The notes beneath the pieces are model-generated. The model had not been told where the DNA came from. It worked only from the letters and a program-made list of their open reading frames with translations, and ran no database searches. From positions 3,844,001-3,908,000 of the forward strand of contig NZ_CP014304.1 in NCBI RefSeq assembly GCF_001562275.1: a DNA stretch of 64,000 nt, in the 5' to 3' direction. The DNA comes from Hymenobacter sp. PAMC 26628 (lineage in GTDB: Bacteria; Bacteroidota; Bacteroidia; Cytophagales; Hymenobacteraceae). Shown piece by piece: positions 45,147 through 53,823 of the stretch. Every line of letters starts with the position of its first letter. Position 1 is the first letter of the stretch. Position numbers and translations under genes: made by a program.

Positions 45147-48100
45147 AATGGCGTTCGTAAAGGCGTTGGGTAAGCTTGGGCAGCGCGTCGCGGAAGGCGA
45201 AAAAAAACAGCGTTTCGCTAATGGCCGACGTTTCCTTGGCTGTATTAGCGGAGAGCTGGTTGAAGCCCGCGTTGAGGCTGTCGCCCATCTCCTGGCGGAA
45301 GAACTCGCTCAGGAAATCGGCGTCGAACTCCACGTTCAGGCGCGGCAGCAGCTCCTCCACATCGGGGTCGTTGGCCAGGAAGTCGATGAGGCGCTGGGCG
45401 TTCACGAGCACCGCGTCGCGCCGCTCGCGGGCCTGGGCCAGCGTGGGCTGGGCGGCGCGGCCGGTGAGCGGCGGCGCGGCTGGGGCCCCGGCGGCATCAG
45501 GCGCTTCATCCCCGTCGGCGTCTTTTGGGAAGGTGTCGCCGATGATGGCGGAAGCCTTCATGTTTTCCATCAGGTCCTGCAGGGCCAGGTGCTCGCCCTG
45601 CTGGGCGGCGAAGAGGCGGGCCCCGCCGTTGGCGGTGGCTTCCTTAGGGTCGGTGGCCACGGTGAGGCGGAAGTCGGCGGGCACGGGCTGGCCGGTGGCA
45701 AAGGCCAGCACCAGCCGGGCCAGCTTGGTGGCCGTGGGCTGGCCGGGGCGGAAATCGAGCAGCTTGATGTAGGTGCTGCCCTTGCCGCTGAAGCTGAGGT
45801 GGCGCGGCAACGGGCTGAGGCCCTGGGCCTGCGCCGCCTGCCCCACGTGGTACGCAATGGCCGCGAAGTGCAGCAGCAGCACCACGCGCAGGTGCTGGGC
45901 CAGAATGATTTTCTCGCTGAACCGCAGCTGGTCGTCGAACCCAAACAGCAGGCTCACCACGTCGGAAGCGTAGAAATCGCCGTTTTTCATGGCCTTCTCA
46001 AACGCGTTGCGCGCCTTTTGGAAAGCGTCTTTGTTCGTTTCGTCGGGCACCATCTTACCCACCAGCGCGTCCTGGTAGCGCAAAAAGCCGTTGAGGCGGC
46101 CGCCGCGGGTTTGGCGCGAGCCGTCGCTCCACAGCACGTCGCCGGCGAAGCGGAACGAGCTGATGGCGGCCGGCTTTTCGCCCCGCACAAACAGCACGTC
46201 GGTGGTGCCGCCGCCGATGTCCACGTTCACGGCGTTCACGCCGTCGCGCGGCTCGATGGCCCCTTGCTTCACCAGGTCGAGGTACGGGGCCAGCGACTCG
46301 CTCAGCACCCGCGGCGGGAACTGCTGGCGCTCGCCAAACACCCACTTGTACTCCTCGGCCCAGGTGTTTTCGAACACCAGCTGGGCGGCGGCGTTCATGC
46401 TCAAGGGCCGGAACCACACCACTTGGGTTTTGCTCACGTCGCCGTTGTTGAGGGCCGTTTTGTGCTTGATGAGCAGCAGCATTTCCCGCAGAAAGGCACG
46501 CATCCGGCGCTGGCCGGCCTCGTTGTCGGCCCCGCTGGTTTCCCACTTCAGGTTGGTGCGGTAGTGGCCCACGGCCCCGTTCAGCTCGTCGCGGTTGATG
46601 TTGAAGCCAATGTTGACGTTGCCAAACAGCTGGGTAATCTGGCCCGCAAAAATGGGCGTTTCGCAGGTCGCCGTGCGAATCGGGAAGGCGTAGTCGGCAC
46701 CCGATGTGCCGATGAAGGCGGGCACGAACTCGCGGTTTTGCACCGTGCGGGCGTAGGCCAGGCTGCCGAAGCTGGTACTGTAGCGCTCGGGCAGGGAGTT
46801 GGCGCGCTTCAGCGGTTGGTTCAGCGTCACCACTTGCAGCTCGTCCTCGGTGGCGATGCGGAAGGGCTCGGGCGTGGTGTCGGCGCCGCGCATCAGGGCC
46901 ACGTGGCTATTGGTGGTGCCAAAATCGACAGCAAACGTGAAGTTAGCTGGGCCGCTCGTTACTGCTTTCCAGCGCGGCACCACCACGTTGCGCACCGTGC
47001 GAAAGGGCGTGCCCGGCGCATCCGGCAGCGGGCATTCCAGCTCCACAAAATCAAACGGCGCCTGCCGCAACTGGTAATAGATGCTGGCCGCGCCAAACGG
47101 GTTGCGGGCCACGCGCACCTGTTTTTCGGCCTGCCGGGGCCCCTGGGCGTCGTGGAAGTGCAGGTCGGCCAGCGTCGCGCCGGAGTTATCGTCCACCAGC
47201 ATCACCTCGTAAGTGTTGTTGATTTCGGCCCGCTCGTGCTTGTAGAACGGAAACACGCCCAGGTTCACCAGCGTCTCCACCAGGAAGCCGTTTTCAGGGC
47301 GCTGGCTCACAGCGCTGGGCAGCTTGCGGTAGTAGTGGCGCTCGTACACCACGGGCTGGCCGTGCTGTACGGGCACGGTCAGGGTCACGGTCACGTAGTT
47401 TATCTCCACCGTGAACTGCACCAGGCGGTTCACGTCTTCCGGGGTGAAGTAGTTGAAGAACTGTTTCTTAATCGGCAGTAGAAACGGGAACTGCAAGTCC
47501 GCATCCGTGTCAAAGTCGGTGTACTGGTACGCCTTCCGGGCCCCCGGCGCGTAGATAACCGGCTGGCGGCCGGCGGCAAATTTGTCGCGGTTCAAGCCGT
47601 AGGGCAGCTCCACGAGGAAGTCTTCCAGCAGGTCGTTCACCGTCAGGTACGGGTAGGTGATGCCCAGTGCGGGCAGCACGCGGGCGGCCAGGTTGGGCTC
47701 GGCGTCGGCCCAGCCGATTTGGGCCCCCATGCCGGCCGCGCCCTTGGTGCCGCCGTAGTAGTTGCTGCCCGTCAGGTCGAGGTCGGGCTTGAGCACGAGC
47801 GGCGCGGGGCCCTCCAGCACGCGGGTGGCGGCAATGAACCAGTCGCTGGTACCCGGCTTCTGCGACACGCGCGCCTGGTACAATTCGGCCCCTTTGATGC
47901 GCACCACGCCGCCCTCGTAAGGCAGCGGCTCGTAGTCGGCCAGGAACTCGGTGGGGCTCAGGTTTTGGCCCGCCACGTCGTTCACGCGCTGCCGGTCGGT
48001 GTCCTGCAAGTAGCGGAACAGGCTATTGGCAAACGTCTTATCGCGCAGGTTCTTGTTCACGTCGAACCAACCGTACAGAAACTTCTGAAACTCCGGGGCC

Positions 48101-48690
48101 CGTTGCGCCAGCGGCACAATGGCCTGGTCGAAGTAGCGCCCGGTGCCGTTCACCCGCTGAATATCCAGCGCCCGCAGCCCTTGCCGCGCAAACACCAGCG
48201 TAAACGGCGACGTCAGCCCCAGCAGCTCGCGCCGCCCGCTGCCGCGCGCCTCCCCAAAAATCAGGAACAGCGTTTCGACGCCCGCAAACTGCGGGTCGTT
48301 CAGGTACAGGCCCAACGTGCGGCCCATCAGGCGGGTAGCATCGTTGCTTTGCAGGGCCCTAAGCTGGTCGTCTTTGTGCCAGGGTAGCAGCGTAAGGCTA
48401 TAGTTGGCAAACTGTTGGCGAAAGAACAGCAGCTCCAGCAAGTCCAAGCAGTGCGTCACCAAGTGGTGGTACACAGAGGTGCCGTTCGGCTCGTGGCGCA
48501 CAAACTCGAACGCCTCGGCCAGCAGGTGCAGCTGCCCAAACGGCGTCGGAATCGACGTGCTCGTGACGTGCGCCGAGCCGCCGTCAGGGTCGGCAATGGT
48601 TTTAATCTGGTTGTCGCTGATGCGGTCGGACTGCTGCCAGCCGCGAAGCAACGATTTACCCTGCTGGTGCAGGCGAAGGATGGTGCTCAT
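45127..48690 (-). CDS. SrfB-like actin/HSP70-fold ATPase (1187 residues)
   Basis: The N-terminal half (about 1-580) has no recognised fold. The actin/HSP70 ATPase signatures lie in the C-terminal half: phosphate-1 FAVDFGTTNSHVALM (about 585-600), phosphate-2 NVDIGGGTTDVLF (about 820-832) and the adenosine motif LSFSGKGSTYIKLLDF (about 965-980). The overall length and motif layout resemble the virulence factor SrfB family, which is named from a Salmonella operon and has no established mechanism. Predicted cytoplasmic ATPase that may polymerise or act as a conformational switch. It lies between the tubulin-like gene and the coupled membrane adaptor. An antisense open frame of 939 codons overlaps it but is a shadow. 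Confidence 0.82.
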   Translation of the reverse strand: MSTILRLHQQGKSLLRGWQQSDRISDNQIKTIADPDGGSAHVTSTSIPTPFGQLHLLAEAFEFVRHEPNGTSVYHHLVTHCLDLLELLFFRQQFANYSLTLLPWHKDDQLRALQSNDATRLMGRTLGLYLNDPQFAGVETLFLIFGEARGSGRRELLGLTSPFTLVFARQGLRALDIQRVNGTGRYFDQAIVPLAQRAPEFQKFLYGWFDVNKNLRDKTFANSLFRYLQDTDRQRVNDVAGQNLSPTEFLADYEPLPYEGGVVRIKGAELYQARVSQKPGTSDWFIAATRVLEGPAPLVLKPDLDLTGSNYYGGTKGAAGMGAQIGWADAEPNLAARVLPALGITYPYLTVNDLLEDFLVELPYGLNRDKFAAGRQPVIYAPGARKAYQYTDFDTDADLQFPFLLPIKKQFFNYFTPEDVNRLVQFTVEINYVTVTLTVPVQHGQPVVYERHYYRKLPSAVSQRPENGFLVETLVNLGVFPFYKHERAEINNTYEVMLVDDNSGATLADLHFHDAQGPRQAEKQVRVARNPFGAASIYYQLRQAPFDFVELECPLPDAPGTPFRTVRNVVVPRWKAVTSGPANFTFAVDFGTTNSHVALMRGADTTPEPFRIATEDELQVVTLNQPLKRANSLPERYSTSFGSLAYARTVQNREFVPAFIGTSGADYAFPIRTATCETPIFAGQITQLFGNVNIGFNINRDELNGAVGHYRTNLKWETSGADNEAGQRRMRAFLREMLLLIKHKTALNNGDVSKTQVVWFRPLSMNAAAQLVFENTWAEEYKWVFGERQQFPPRVLSESLAPYLDLVKQGAIEPRDGVNAVNVDIGGGTTDVLFVRGEKPAAISSFRFAGDVLWSDGSRQTRGGRLNGFLRYQDALVGKMVPDETNKDAFQKARNAFEKAMKNGDFYASDVVSLLFGFDDQLRFSEKIILAQHLRVVLLLHFAAIAYHVGQAAQAQGLSPLPRHLSFSGKGSTYIKLLDFRPGQPTATKLARLVLAFATGQPVPADFRLTVATDPKEATANGGARLFAAQQGEHLALQDLMENMKASAIIGDTFPKDADGDEAPDAAGAPAAPPLTGRAAQPTLAQARERRDAVLVNAQRLIDFLANDPDVEELLPRLNVEFDADFLSEFFRQEMGDSLNAGFNQLSANTAKETSAISETLFFFAFRDALPKLTQRLYERHYAAQTA

Positions 48691-48721
48691 AATGAGTTAT
48701 CTAGCTCTACTATTTCACTGC

Positions 48722-48861
48722 TGGCGCGGGGCTCTGCCCCGTGCCGATTACGTTTGGGAGGCTCTGCCTCCCCGGTTTGAACGGCTTACGGTGGCAACGA
48801 ACCTAACGGCGGGAGGCAGAGCCTCCCAAACATAGCCGGCACGGGGCAGAACCCCGCGCCA
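48722..48861. repeat. Inverted repeat, family D, between the tubulin-like and SrfB-like genes
   Basis: Nested arms: TGGCGCGGGGCTCTGCCCCG with CGGGGCAGAACCCCGCGCCA outside, and TTTGGGAGGCTCTGCCTCCC with GGGAGGCAGAGCCTCCCAAA inside. Confidence 0.88.
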
Positions 48862-48872
48862 TTGGCAATCTG

Positions 48873-50339
48873 CTAAAACCCCTTGATTTTACTGTCCACC
48901 GTCTCGCGCATCACCTTGCTGAATAGCTCCACGAACTGGCCCGGCCGGGTGGGGTGGCTCGTTTTGGTAGCGCTGTCGTCCAGCGACTTGCGCAGCGAAT
49001 TGGTGACGATGCCCTTGTCGAAAAAGCCGGTTTCGACGCGCTGGCCGTACACCAAATCGTTGTAGTCAGCCGAGCCGAGCTGGAACGGCGCAAAGGCGCG
49101 GTCGTTGGCGCTCAGCTCTTTGAGCCAGGGCGTGAAGCCGTAGGCGGGGTTGTCGAGCAGCTCGCGCAGGGCCCTATAAAAGTCGTCGTGCTTCCAGTCG
49201 GCGGGCAGTTGCAGGGTTTTGGCGAACACCGCGTCCATCGTGCCGGGCAAGCCGTGGGTGAGGAAGATGGCGAAGAGCTGGAAGCGCGTCAGGGCCCGGC
49301 CCAGCAGCTGCAGGCTCTTGTCGGCGTCGAGCGAGCCGAAGCGCACCGGCCGGTCGTCCTTCTCCAGGCCGTACTCAAAAAACAGCTCCTGGCCTTGCAG
49401 CTCGGCTTTGCTGTGGGCCATAAAATCGAATACCGCCAGGGCCCCCACCAGCTCGATGAAGTGGGCCCCGTTGGTTTGATTGGCGCCGCCTTCCTGGTTG
49501 TCGTAGCTCTTCGTGACGGGGTCGGCCAGGTAGTACAACGAGTTGAGGCCCCGCAGATTAGTTTCGTAGTAACTGAGGGCCGCCTTGGTTTTGGTGATGA
49601 AAAACCGCGAGTCGATGGCGCTTTCCGCGCTTGGGTTCACCTTGAAGTAGGGCAGCACCGAGAGGCCGCCCATGGGGGCCTCGCGCAGGGCTTTTTCGTT
49701 GGGCAGGCGCTGGCCGCCACTCAGGTCGGGGTAGCGCAGGTTCTTGAGCAGCAGCGGGAAACCCGCCGCTCCGGTGCCCCCGAAGATGGAGCTGATGAAA
49801 AACACCCGGTCGCCGTCCTGCTCGTTAAAGTTGTTGGCAAACGCCTGAATTTCGGCCGAGCCCATCAGCCCGTTCAGCACCACCGAGCCCACGTTGGGGC
49901 TGCCCTTGAAGCCCACGGTGAGCGGGCTGGCCAGGTTTTCGGGCGTGAAGAGCAAATCCACCAGGTGGCGGCTTTCCACCGGCATCCGGTCGTAGTGCAG
50001 GTAGTCGCGGAAGCTCTCGTTGATGTTGCCGAAATCGTATACGAAAGCGTCCTTCACGTCGCCGCTGCCGGTTTGGGCAATGGCCGAGAGCGTTTTGATG
50101 TCGGTGTGGAAGAAGTCGCCCACGGCTGGGGCCGGCTGCAAGCCTTTGCGCAGCCGGGCGTAGGTTTTGAGCAGCTCCACGGTGCGGTTCATGTCTCCGT
50201 TGCGGGCATCGGGGTCGATGATGATGGGCACCACCGTGTCGCAGTTCTTGATTTCGACGCCCGCCGCCAGCAGCATCGTCAGCGAGCGAATCACGCGCGA
50301 GCCCGTGCCGCCGATACCGAATAAAAACAGTTTAGCCAT
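48873..50339 (-). CDS. Tubulin/FtsZ-superfamily-like GTPase
   Basis: 488 residues. FLFGIGGTGSRVIRSL (about 4-19) fits the N-terminal nucleotide-binding strand and T1 loop, and ISSIFGGTGAAGFPLLLK (about 180-197) matches the tubulin signature GGTGAGxG (T4). The protein has the length of tubulin-like proteins assigned to the Tubulin_2 family, longer than FtsZ (about 390). Predicted cytoplasmic GTPase that may form filaments. It is flanked by the three-helix membrane gene upstream and the SrfB-like ATPase gene downstream. The superfamily call rests on these two motifs. Confidence 0.8.
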   Translation of the reverse strand: MAKLFLFGIGGTGSRVIRSLTMLLAAGVEIKNCDTVVPIIIDPDARNGDMNRTVELLKTYARLRKGLQPAPAVGDFFHTDIKTLSAIAQTGSGDVKDAFVYDFGNINESFRDYLHYDRMPVESRHLVDLLFTPENLASPLTVGFKGSPNVGSVVLNGLMGSAEIQAFANNFNEQDGDRVFFISSIFGGTGAAGFPLLLKNLRYPDLSGGQRLPNEKALREAPMGGLSVLPYFKVNPSAESAIDSRFFITKTKAALSYYETNLRGLNSLYYLADPVTKSYDNQEGGANQTNGAHFIELVGALAVFDFMAHSKAELQGQELFFEYGLEKDDRPVRFGSLDADKSLQLLGRALTRFQLFAIFLTHGLPGTMDAVFAKTLQLPADWKHDDFYRALRELLDNPAYGFTPWLKELSANDRAFAPFQLGSADYNDLVYGQRVETGFFDKGIVTNSLRKSLDDSATKTSHPTRPGQFVELFSKVMRETVDSKIKGF

Positions 50340-50371
50340 TGAGGTAGAATAGGGTAAAAAAGTAATTAGCC

Positions 50372-50474
50372 CGTCATGCTGAGCGCAACCGAAGCATCTC
50401 TCCCGCTCACTAACTAGTATTTACTGCCGCAGGAGAGATGCTTCGGCTGCGCGGACGCCAGATGAGCATGACGT
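50372..50474. repeat. Inverted repeat, family A, second copy
   Basis: CGTCATGCTGAGCGCAACCG faces CATGACG after a mirrored GAAGCATCTCTCCC / GGAGAGATGCTTC pair. It is the same family as 42458-42583 and 53668-53792 but with shorter, less perfect outer arms. Confidence 0.8.
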
Positions 50475-50496
50475 TCAAGGTATTCCAATGAGGGCC

Positions 50497-50955
50497 CTAA
50501 TTTGGCCAGCGCACCGGTGTAGTGCGGGCGCTGGTGGAGAAGAATTTCACCACAAACGACCAAAACACGAAAAACAGGGCCCCGAACAACGCGTTTACGC
50601 ACAAAAAGCCCAGCACGTAGCGGTTATAAGCCGACTGCTCAATGCCTTCCAGCGCCACGCCGCTGCTGTTGAGGCTTTCCGTGACCACCGAGTGCGCCTG
50701 CGAATACGCCAGCCCCGCCGCCACCACGGCCGTGAGCAGCACGAATAGCAGCCAGTGCGAAGTTTTGAACAACGCCGTGGTCAGCACCCGGTTCAGCACC
50801 ACGTAGTACACCAGGGCCATGCCCAGCGCCACGGCGAAAAACGTGCTGAGGCCCACGCCGGGGAAGATGCTTTTTTGGTACACGGGAATAAGCGACGACG
50901 GCGCCGGCGTACCCAGTAAGGCTTGGTAGAGCGAAGTGAAAAGCTGTTGAAACAT
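50497..50955 (-). CDS. Three-helix membrane protein
   Basis: 152 residues. Hydrophobic helices at about 33-55 (GLSTFFAVALGMALVYYVVL), 67-86 and 112-138 (YVLGFLCVNALFGALFFVFW). No family recognised. It lies between the vWA-like lipoprotein and the tubulin-like genes on the same strand, so it may dock the GTPase at the inner membrane. Confidence 0.7.
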   Translation of the reverse strand: MFQQLFTSLYQALLGTPAPSSLIPVYQKSIFPGVGLSTFFAVALGMALVYYVVLNRVLTTALFKTSHWLLFVLLTAVVAAGLAYSQAHSVVTESLNSSGVALEGIEQSAYNRYVLGFLCVNALFGALFFVFWSFVVKFFSTSARTTPVRWPN

Positions 50956-51002
50956 AAAGGGGTTGGGTTGGCAGATTGTATAAAAATTGGGCCCCCAGCG
51001 CT

Positions 51003-51097
51003 GTAGCGTAGATTCTGCGAGTCCGCGGCTCTCGCTTCGTCCTACCGATAACCGTTCGGCGACCGTTCAACGCGCGGACTCGCAGCGTCCACGCTAC
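51003..51097. repeat. Inverted repeat, family B, overlapping the vWA-like stop codon
   Basis: GTAGCGTAGATTCTGCGAGT and its mirror ending GCAGCGTCCACGCTAC flank CTCGCTTCGTCC and ACCGTTC. The stop codon of the vWA-like gene (51094-51096) lies within the repeat, so the end of that protein is set by repeat sequence. A second copy lies at 54148-54242. Confidence 0.85.
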
Positions 51098-52401
51098 TCC
51101 GCGCGCTGCACGCGGATGAGCAAATCGAGGGCTTGCTGGGCGCTGGGCTGGTCGGCAAAGTAGTCGGCCACGCCCTGCATGACGTCGGTGAGGAGAAAGG
51201 TTTTGGGGCCCTGCTTGGCGATGTTGCTGTCGTTGGCGGTAGAAGTTTGGGCGACCCAGGCGGGCTGCGGGCGGGGCAGCGTGAGGTGCAGCAGGGCCCC
51301 GGCGCCGGGCACCTGGCCCAGCTTTATTTTGGCTAGGTGCGTGTACTGCTGCAAGTTAGCGTGGGTGGCGGCGCTGGGCTCCTGGGCCACGGGCCAGGTG
51401 CGCAGCAGTGTGGCGTCGGTGGCGGCGGCGTCGAGGCGCAGGCCTTGGGCGGCGGCTTTCTGCCACTCAGCGGGCACGCCTTTCAGGTCGAGGCCAAACA
51501 CAACCTCAGCCGGCTCCTTGCGCGATACGCTTTTGGTGAAGCTCAGGGCCGGCACGCCGTTCACCGGGTCGGCCTTGTACCATTCGCCCTGGTTCTGGAA
51601 GTGGTCGAGCGCGGCGTAGGGCGGCGCAAACCGGGTGTTGAAGTGCGCCTGGGGCTGGCCGGCCAGCCGCTTCAGCAGCGTGCCGTCGACCTGGCCCACC
51701 AATGCCGGGGCTCCCACCACCCAGATGTAGTAGGGCAGCTTTTCGCCCCGCAAGGCCTGCGGGCGGGTGCGGTTGCCGGGGTAAAAATTGCCCCGGTACT
51801 CCGACGTGCCAGCGAATACCGACACGGCCAGCTGCGCCGCGTCGGCGGTGCCGAGGGCGTCCTTCACGTCGGTTTTCACGCGCCAGGTTTCGCCAGCGTT
51901 TTTGGGGCTGTAGATGAAGTCGGACACGATGATGCTCACCGTGCCGGGCCGCTTGGCGTGCAGCTTCAGGGCCTCGGCCAGCATCAGGGGCAGCTCGGTG
52001 CCCAGGGCGGGCTTCTGGATGCCGGTGCTCACGGCGCTGGTCAGGGCCCCGTAGCTGGTGGGCACCAGGATGCGCGGGTCGGCGCCGGTGGCTTCCTTCA
52101 CGAAGTAGTAGGCCGCCGGGGCGCCGTGCTGGCCGTTCACATCCGAGAGCAGCGCGGCCACCGTTTGCTGGAAGTTGCTGCCAGGCTCGCCGGGCGCGTT
52201 GGCGTGCATGAAGCCCTGCATTCCGCCCGAGGCGTCGACCAACACGTTGAGCTGATTAATTTTATCGGCGGCCGCGGGGGCCCCGGCGGCGGGCTTGCCC
52301 CCAGCAATTTTAACGGGCTCACCGCCGGAGCCGCAGGCCACGGCCAGCCCGCTCAGCGGCAGCAGCAGGGCGTATTTTCTAAGAATCGAAGCTGAAATCA
52401 T
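51094..52401 (-). CDS. vWA-like lipoprotein
   Basis: 435 residues from ATG 52401. A lipobox (GLAVAC, with Cys near residue 22) predicts a lipoprotein. The N-terminal domain (about 45-200) has LNVLVDASGGMQGFM, a MIDAS-like loop in which the third residue of the canonical DxSxS is glycine, and SIIVSDFIYS, the second metal-site aspartate. The rest (about 200-435) is a mixed domain without recognised family. The stop codon lies inside an inverted repeat. This is the first gene in transcription order of the cluster that runs down to 41561. Confidence 0.78.
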   Translation of the reverse strand: MISASILRKYALLLPLSGLAVACGSGGEPVKIAGGKPAAGAPAAADKINQLNVLVDASGGMQGFMHANAPGEPGSNFQQTVAALLSDVNGQHGAPAAYYFVKEATGADPRILVPTSYGALTSAVSTGIQKPALGTELPLMLAEALKLHAKRPGTVSIIVSDFIYSPKNAGETWRVKTDVKDALGTADAAQLAVSVFAGTSEYRGNFYPGNRTRPQALRGEKLPYYIWVVGAPALVGQVDGTLLKRLAGQPQAHFNTRFAPPYAALDHFQNQGEWYKADPVNGVPALSFTKSVSRKEPAEVVFGLDLKGVPAEWQKAAAQGLRLDAAATDATLLRTWPVAQEPSAATHANLQQYTHLAKIKLGQVPGAGALLHLTLPRPQPAWVAQTSTANDSNIAKQGPKTFLLTDVMQGVADYFADQPSAQQALDLLIRVQRAE

Positions 52402-52576
52402 GCGCCGGGAAACGGACTGTAGGGAGAGGCAACGGGCACCGCGAAGGTTTCCGGCAACAAGGTAGGGCCGGCGCGCGGCCCGGCCGCTCCCTGCACATAG
52501 CAGGCCAAAGCGGCGCGGCCAACACCAAAACAGCCAACGATTTCGGGCCCTGGGTTGTTGTATTAGTACGGGGCCG

Positions 52577-52607
52577 TTGGCGGCCCCGGCCGCAACGGCT
52601 ACCTTTG
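52577..52607 (+). promoter_or_regulatory. Promoter of the ferredoxin-NADP reductase gene
   Basis: TTG (52577-52579), a 20-nt spacer and TACCTTTG (52600-52607), 32 nt before the ATG at 52639: a full match. Confidence 0.8.
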
Positions 52608-52638
52608 CGGCCGCTTGTTTCAGAGACTTAGCTCGTTT

Positions 52639-53655
52639 ATGCCCAACGTAATTTCCACCGATATCTGCATCGTCGGGGCCGGCCCAGTGGGCCTGTTTGC
52701 CGTATTTGAAGCTGGCTTGCTCAAGCTCCGCTGCCACGTCGTCGACGCCCTGCCGCAGCCCGGCGGCCAGCTCACCGAAATCTACCCCAAGAAGCCGATT
52801 TACGACATCCCGGGCTTCCCCGAAGTGCTGGCCGGCGACCTGGTCGACAACCTGATGAAGCAGATCGAGCCCTTCCACCCCACTTTCACGCTGGGCGAGC
52901 GAGTGGAGCAGTTCGCCAAGCTCGACGACGGCACCTTCCAGCTCTACACCACCGATGGCACCGAGATTCAGTGCAAAGCCGTGGCCATCGCCGGGGGCCT
53001 GGGCTCGTTCGAGCCCCGCAAGCCGGCCGTCGAAAATTTGGAGCGCTTCGAGGGCGGCAAGGGCGTGCACTACATGGTGCGCGACCCTGAGCACTTCCGC
53101 GACAAGAAAATCGTGATTGCCGGCGGCGGCGACTCGGCCCTCGACTGGACCAACTTTCTAGCCAACGTAGCCTCGGAGGTAACGCTCGTGCACCGCGGTA
53201 CCACCTTTCGCGGGGCCGCCGACTCGGCCGAGAAAGTGCAGAAATTGCACGAGGCCGGCAAAATCAAGCTCGTACTCAGCTCCAATGTGACGCACCTGCA
53301 CGGCAACGGCCACTTGCAGGAAGTCACCATCACCGGCAACGACGGTGTGGCCGAAACCGTGCCGCTCGACGCCTTCGTGCCGCTGTTTGGCCTCACGCCC
53401 AAGCTGGGGCCTATCGGCGAGTGGGGCCTGGGCCTGGAGAACGACGCCGTGCAAGTAAACACGCTGGACTACAGCACGTCCACGCCCGGCGTGTTCGCCA
53501 TCGGCGACATCAACACTTACCCCGGCAAGCTCAAGCTCATCCTTTGCGGCTTCCACGAGGCCGCGCTGATGTGCCAGGGCGCATTTAAATACATCTACCC
53601 CGACAAAAAATACACCCTCAAGTACACGACGGTGAACGGGGTGCCCACTTTGTAA
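52639..53655 (+). CDS. Thioredoxin-reductase-like ferredoxin-NADP+ reductase
   Basis: 338 residues from ATG 52639 (MPNVISTDICIVGAGPVGLF), where the FAD-binding glycine-rich motif begins. A second Rossmann motif fits IVIAGGGDSALDWTNF, and ATGDxN-like FAIGDINTYPGKLK closes the FAD site. It lacks the CxxC pair of thioredoxin reductase, which fits the TrxR-type ferredoxin/flavodoxin reductases. It should pass electrons from NADPH to the ferredoxin encoded next, past a repeat-filled gap of 168 nt. Confidence 0.92.
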   Translation: MPNVISTDICIVGAGPVGLFAVFEAGLLKLRCHVVDALPQPGGQLTEIYPKKPIYDIPGFPEVLAGDLVDNLMKQIEPFHPTFTLGERVEQFAKLDDGTFQLYTTDGTEIQCKAVAIAGGLGSFEPRKPAVENLERFEGGKGVHYMVRDPEHFRDKKIVIAGGGDSALDWTNFLANVASEVTLVHRGTTFRGAADSAEKVQKLHEAGKIKLVLSSNVTHLHGNGHLQEVTITGNDGVAETVPLDAFVPLFGLTPKLGPIGEWGLGLENDAVQVNTLDYSTSTPGVFAIGDINTYPGKLKLILCGFHEAALMCQGAFKYIYPDKKYTLKYTTVNGVPTL

Positions 53656-53667
53656 ACGAGAGAAAAG

Positions 53668-53792
53668 AACGTCATGCTCATCTGTCGTCCGCGCAGCCGA
53701 AGCATCTCTCCCGCGTAACTAATCTAATCGATTGGTTTACTGCTGCGGGAGAGATGCTTCGGCTGCGCGGACGACAGATGAGCATGACGTTC
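53668..53792. repeat. Inverted repeat, family A, third copy
   Basis: GAACGTCATGCTCATCTGTC and its exact reverse complement, with a shared inner CGAAGCATCTCTCCCGC block. It fills most of the gap between the reductase and ferredoxin genes. Confidence 0.9.
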
Positions 53793-53823
53793 TGCTTGTT
53801 TCCTTATTTGACTCACTAATTAT

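Noticed and set aside
44662..47481. A 939-codon open frame on the plus strand opposite the SrfB-like gene
   Set aside because: It is a shadow caused by GC-rich codon use on the real gene. It has no recognisable motif, no signal and composition typical of antisense frames (His, Gly, Arg, Val rich).
48954..50324. A 456-codon plus-strand frame opposite the tubulin-like gene
   Set aside because: Antisense shadow; the minus-strand frame holds the GTPase motifs.
41561..52401. A Zorya phage-defence system
   Set aside because: The ZorA/ZorB-like pair is present but no ZorC, ZorD or ZorE-like gene, and the neighbours are not defence genes. I keep it as a relation, not an identity.
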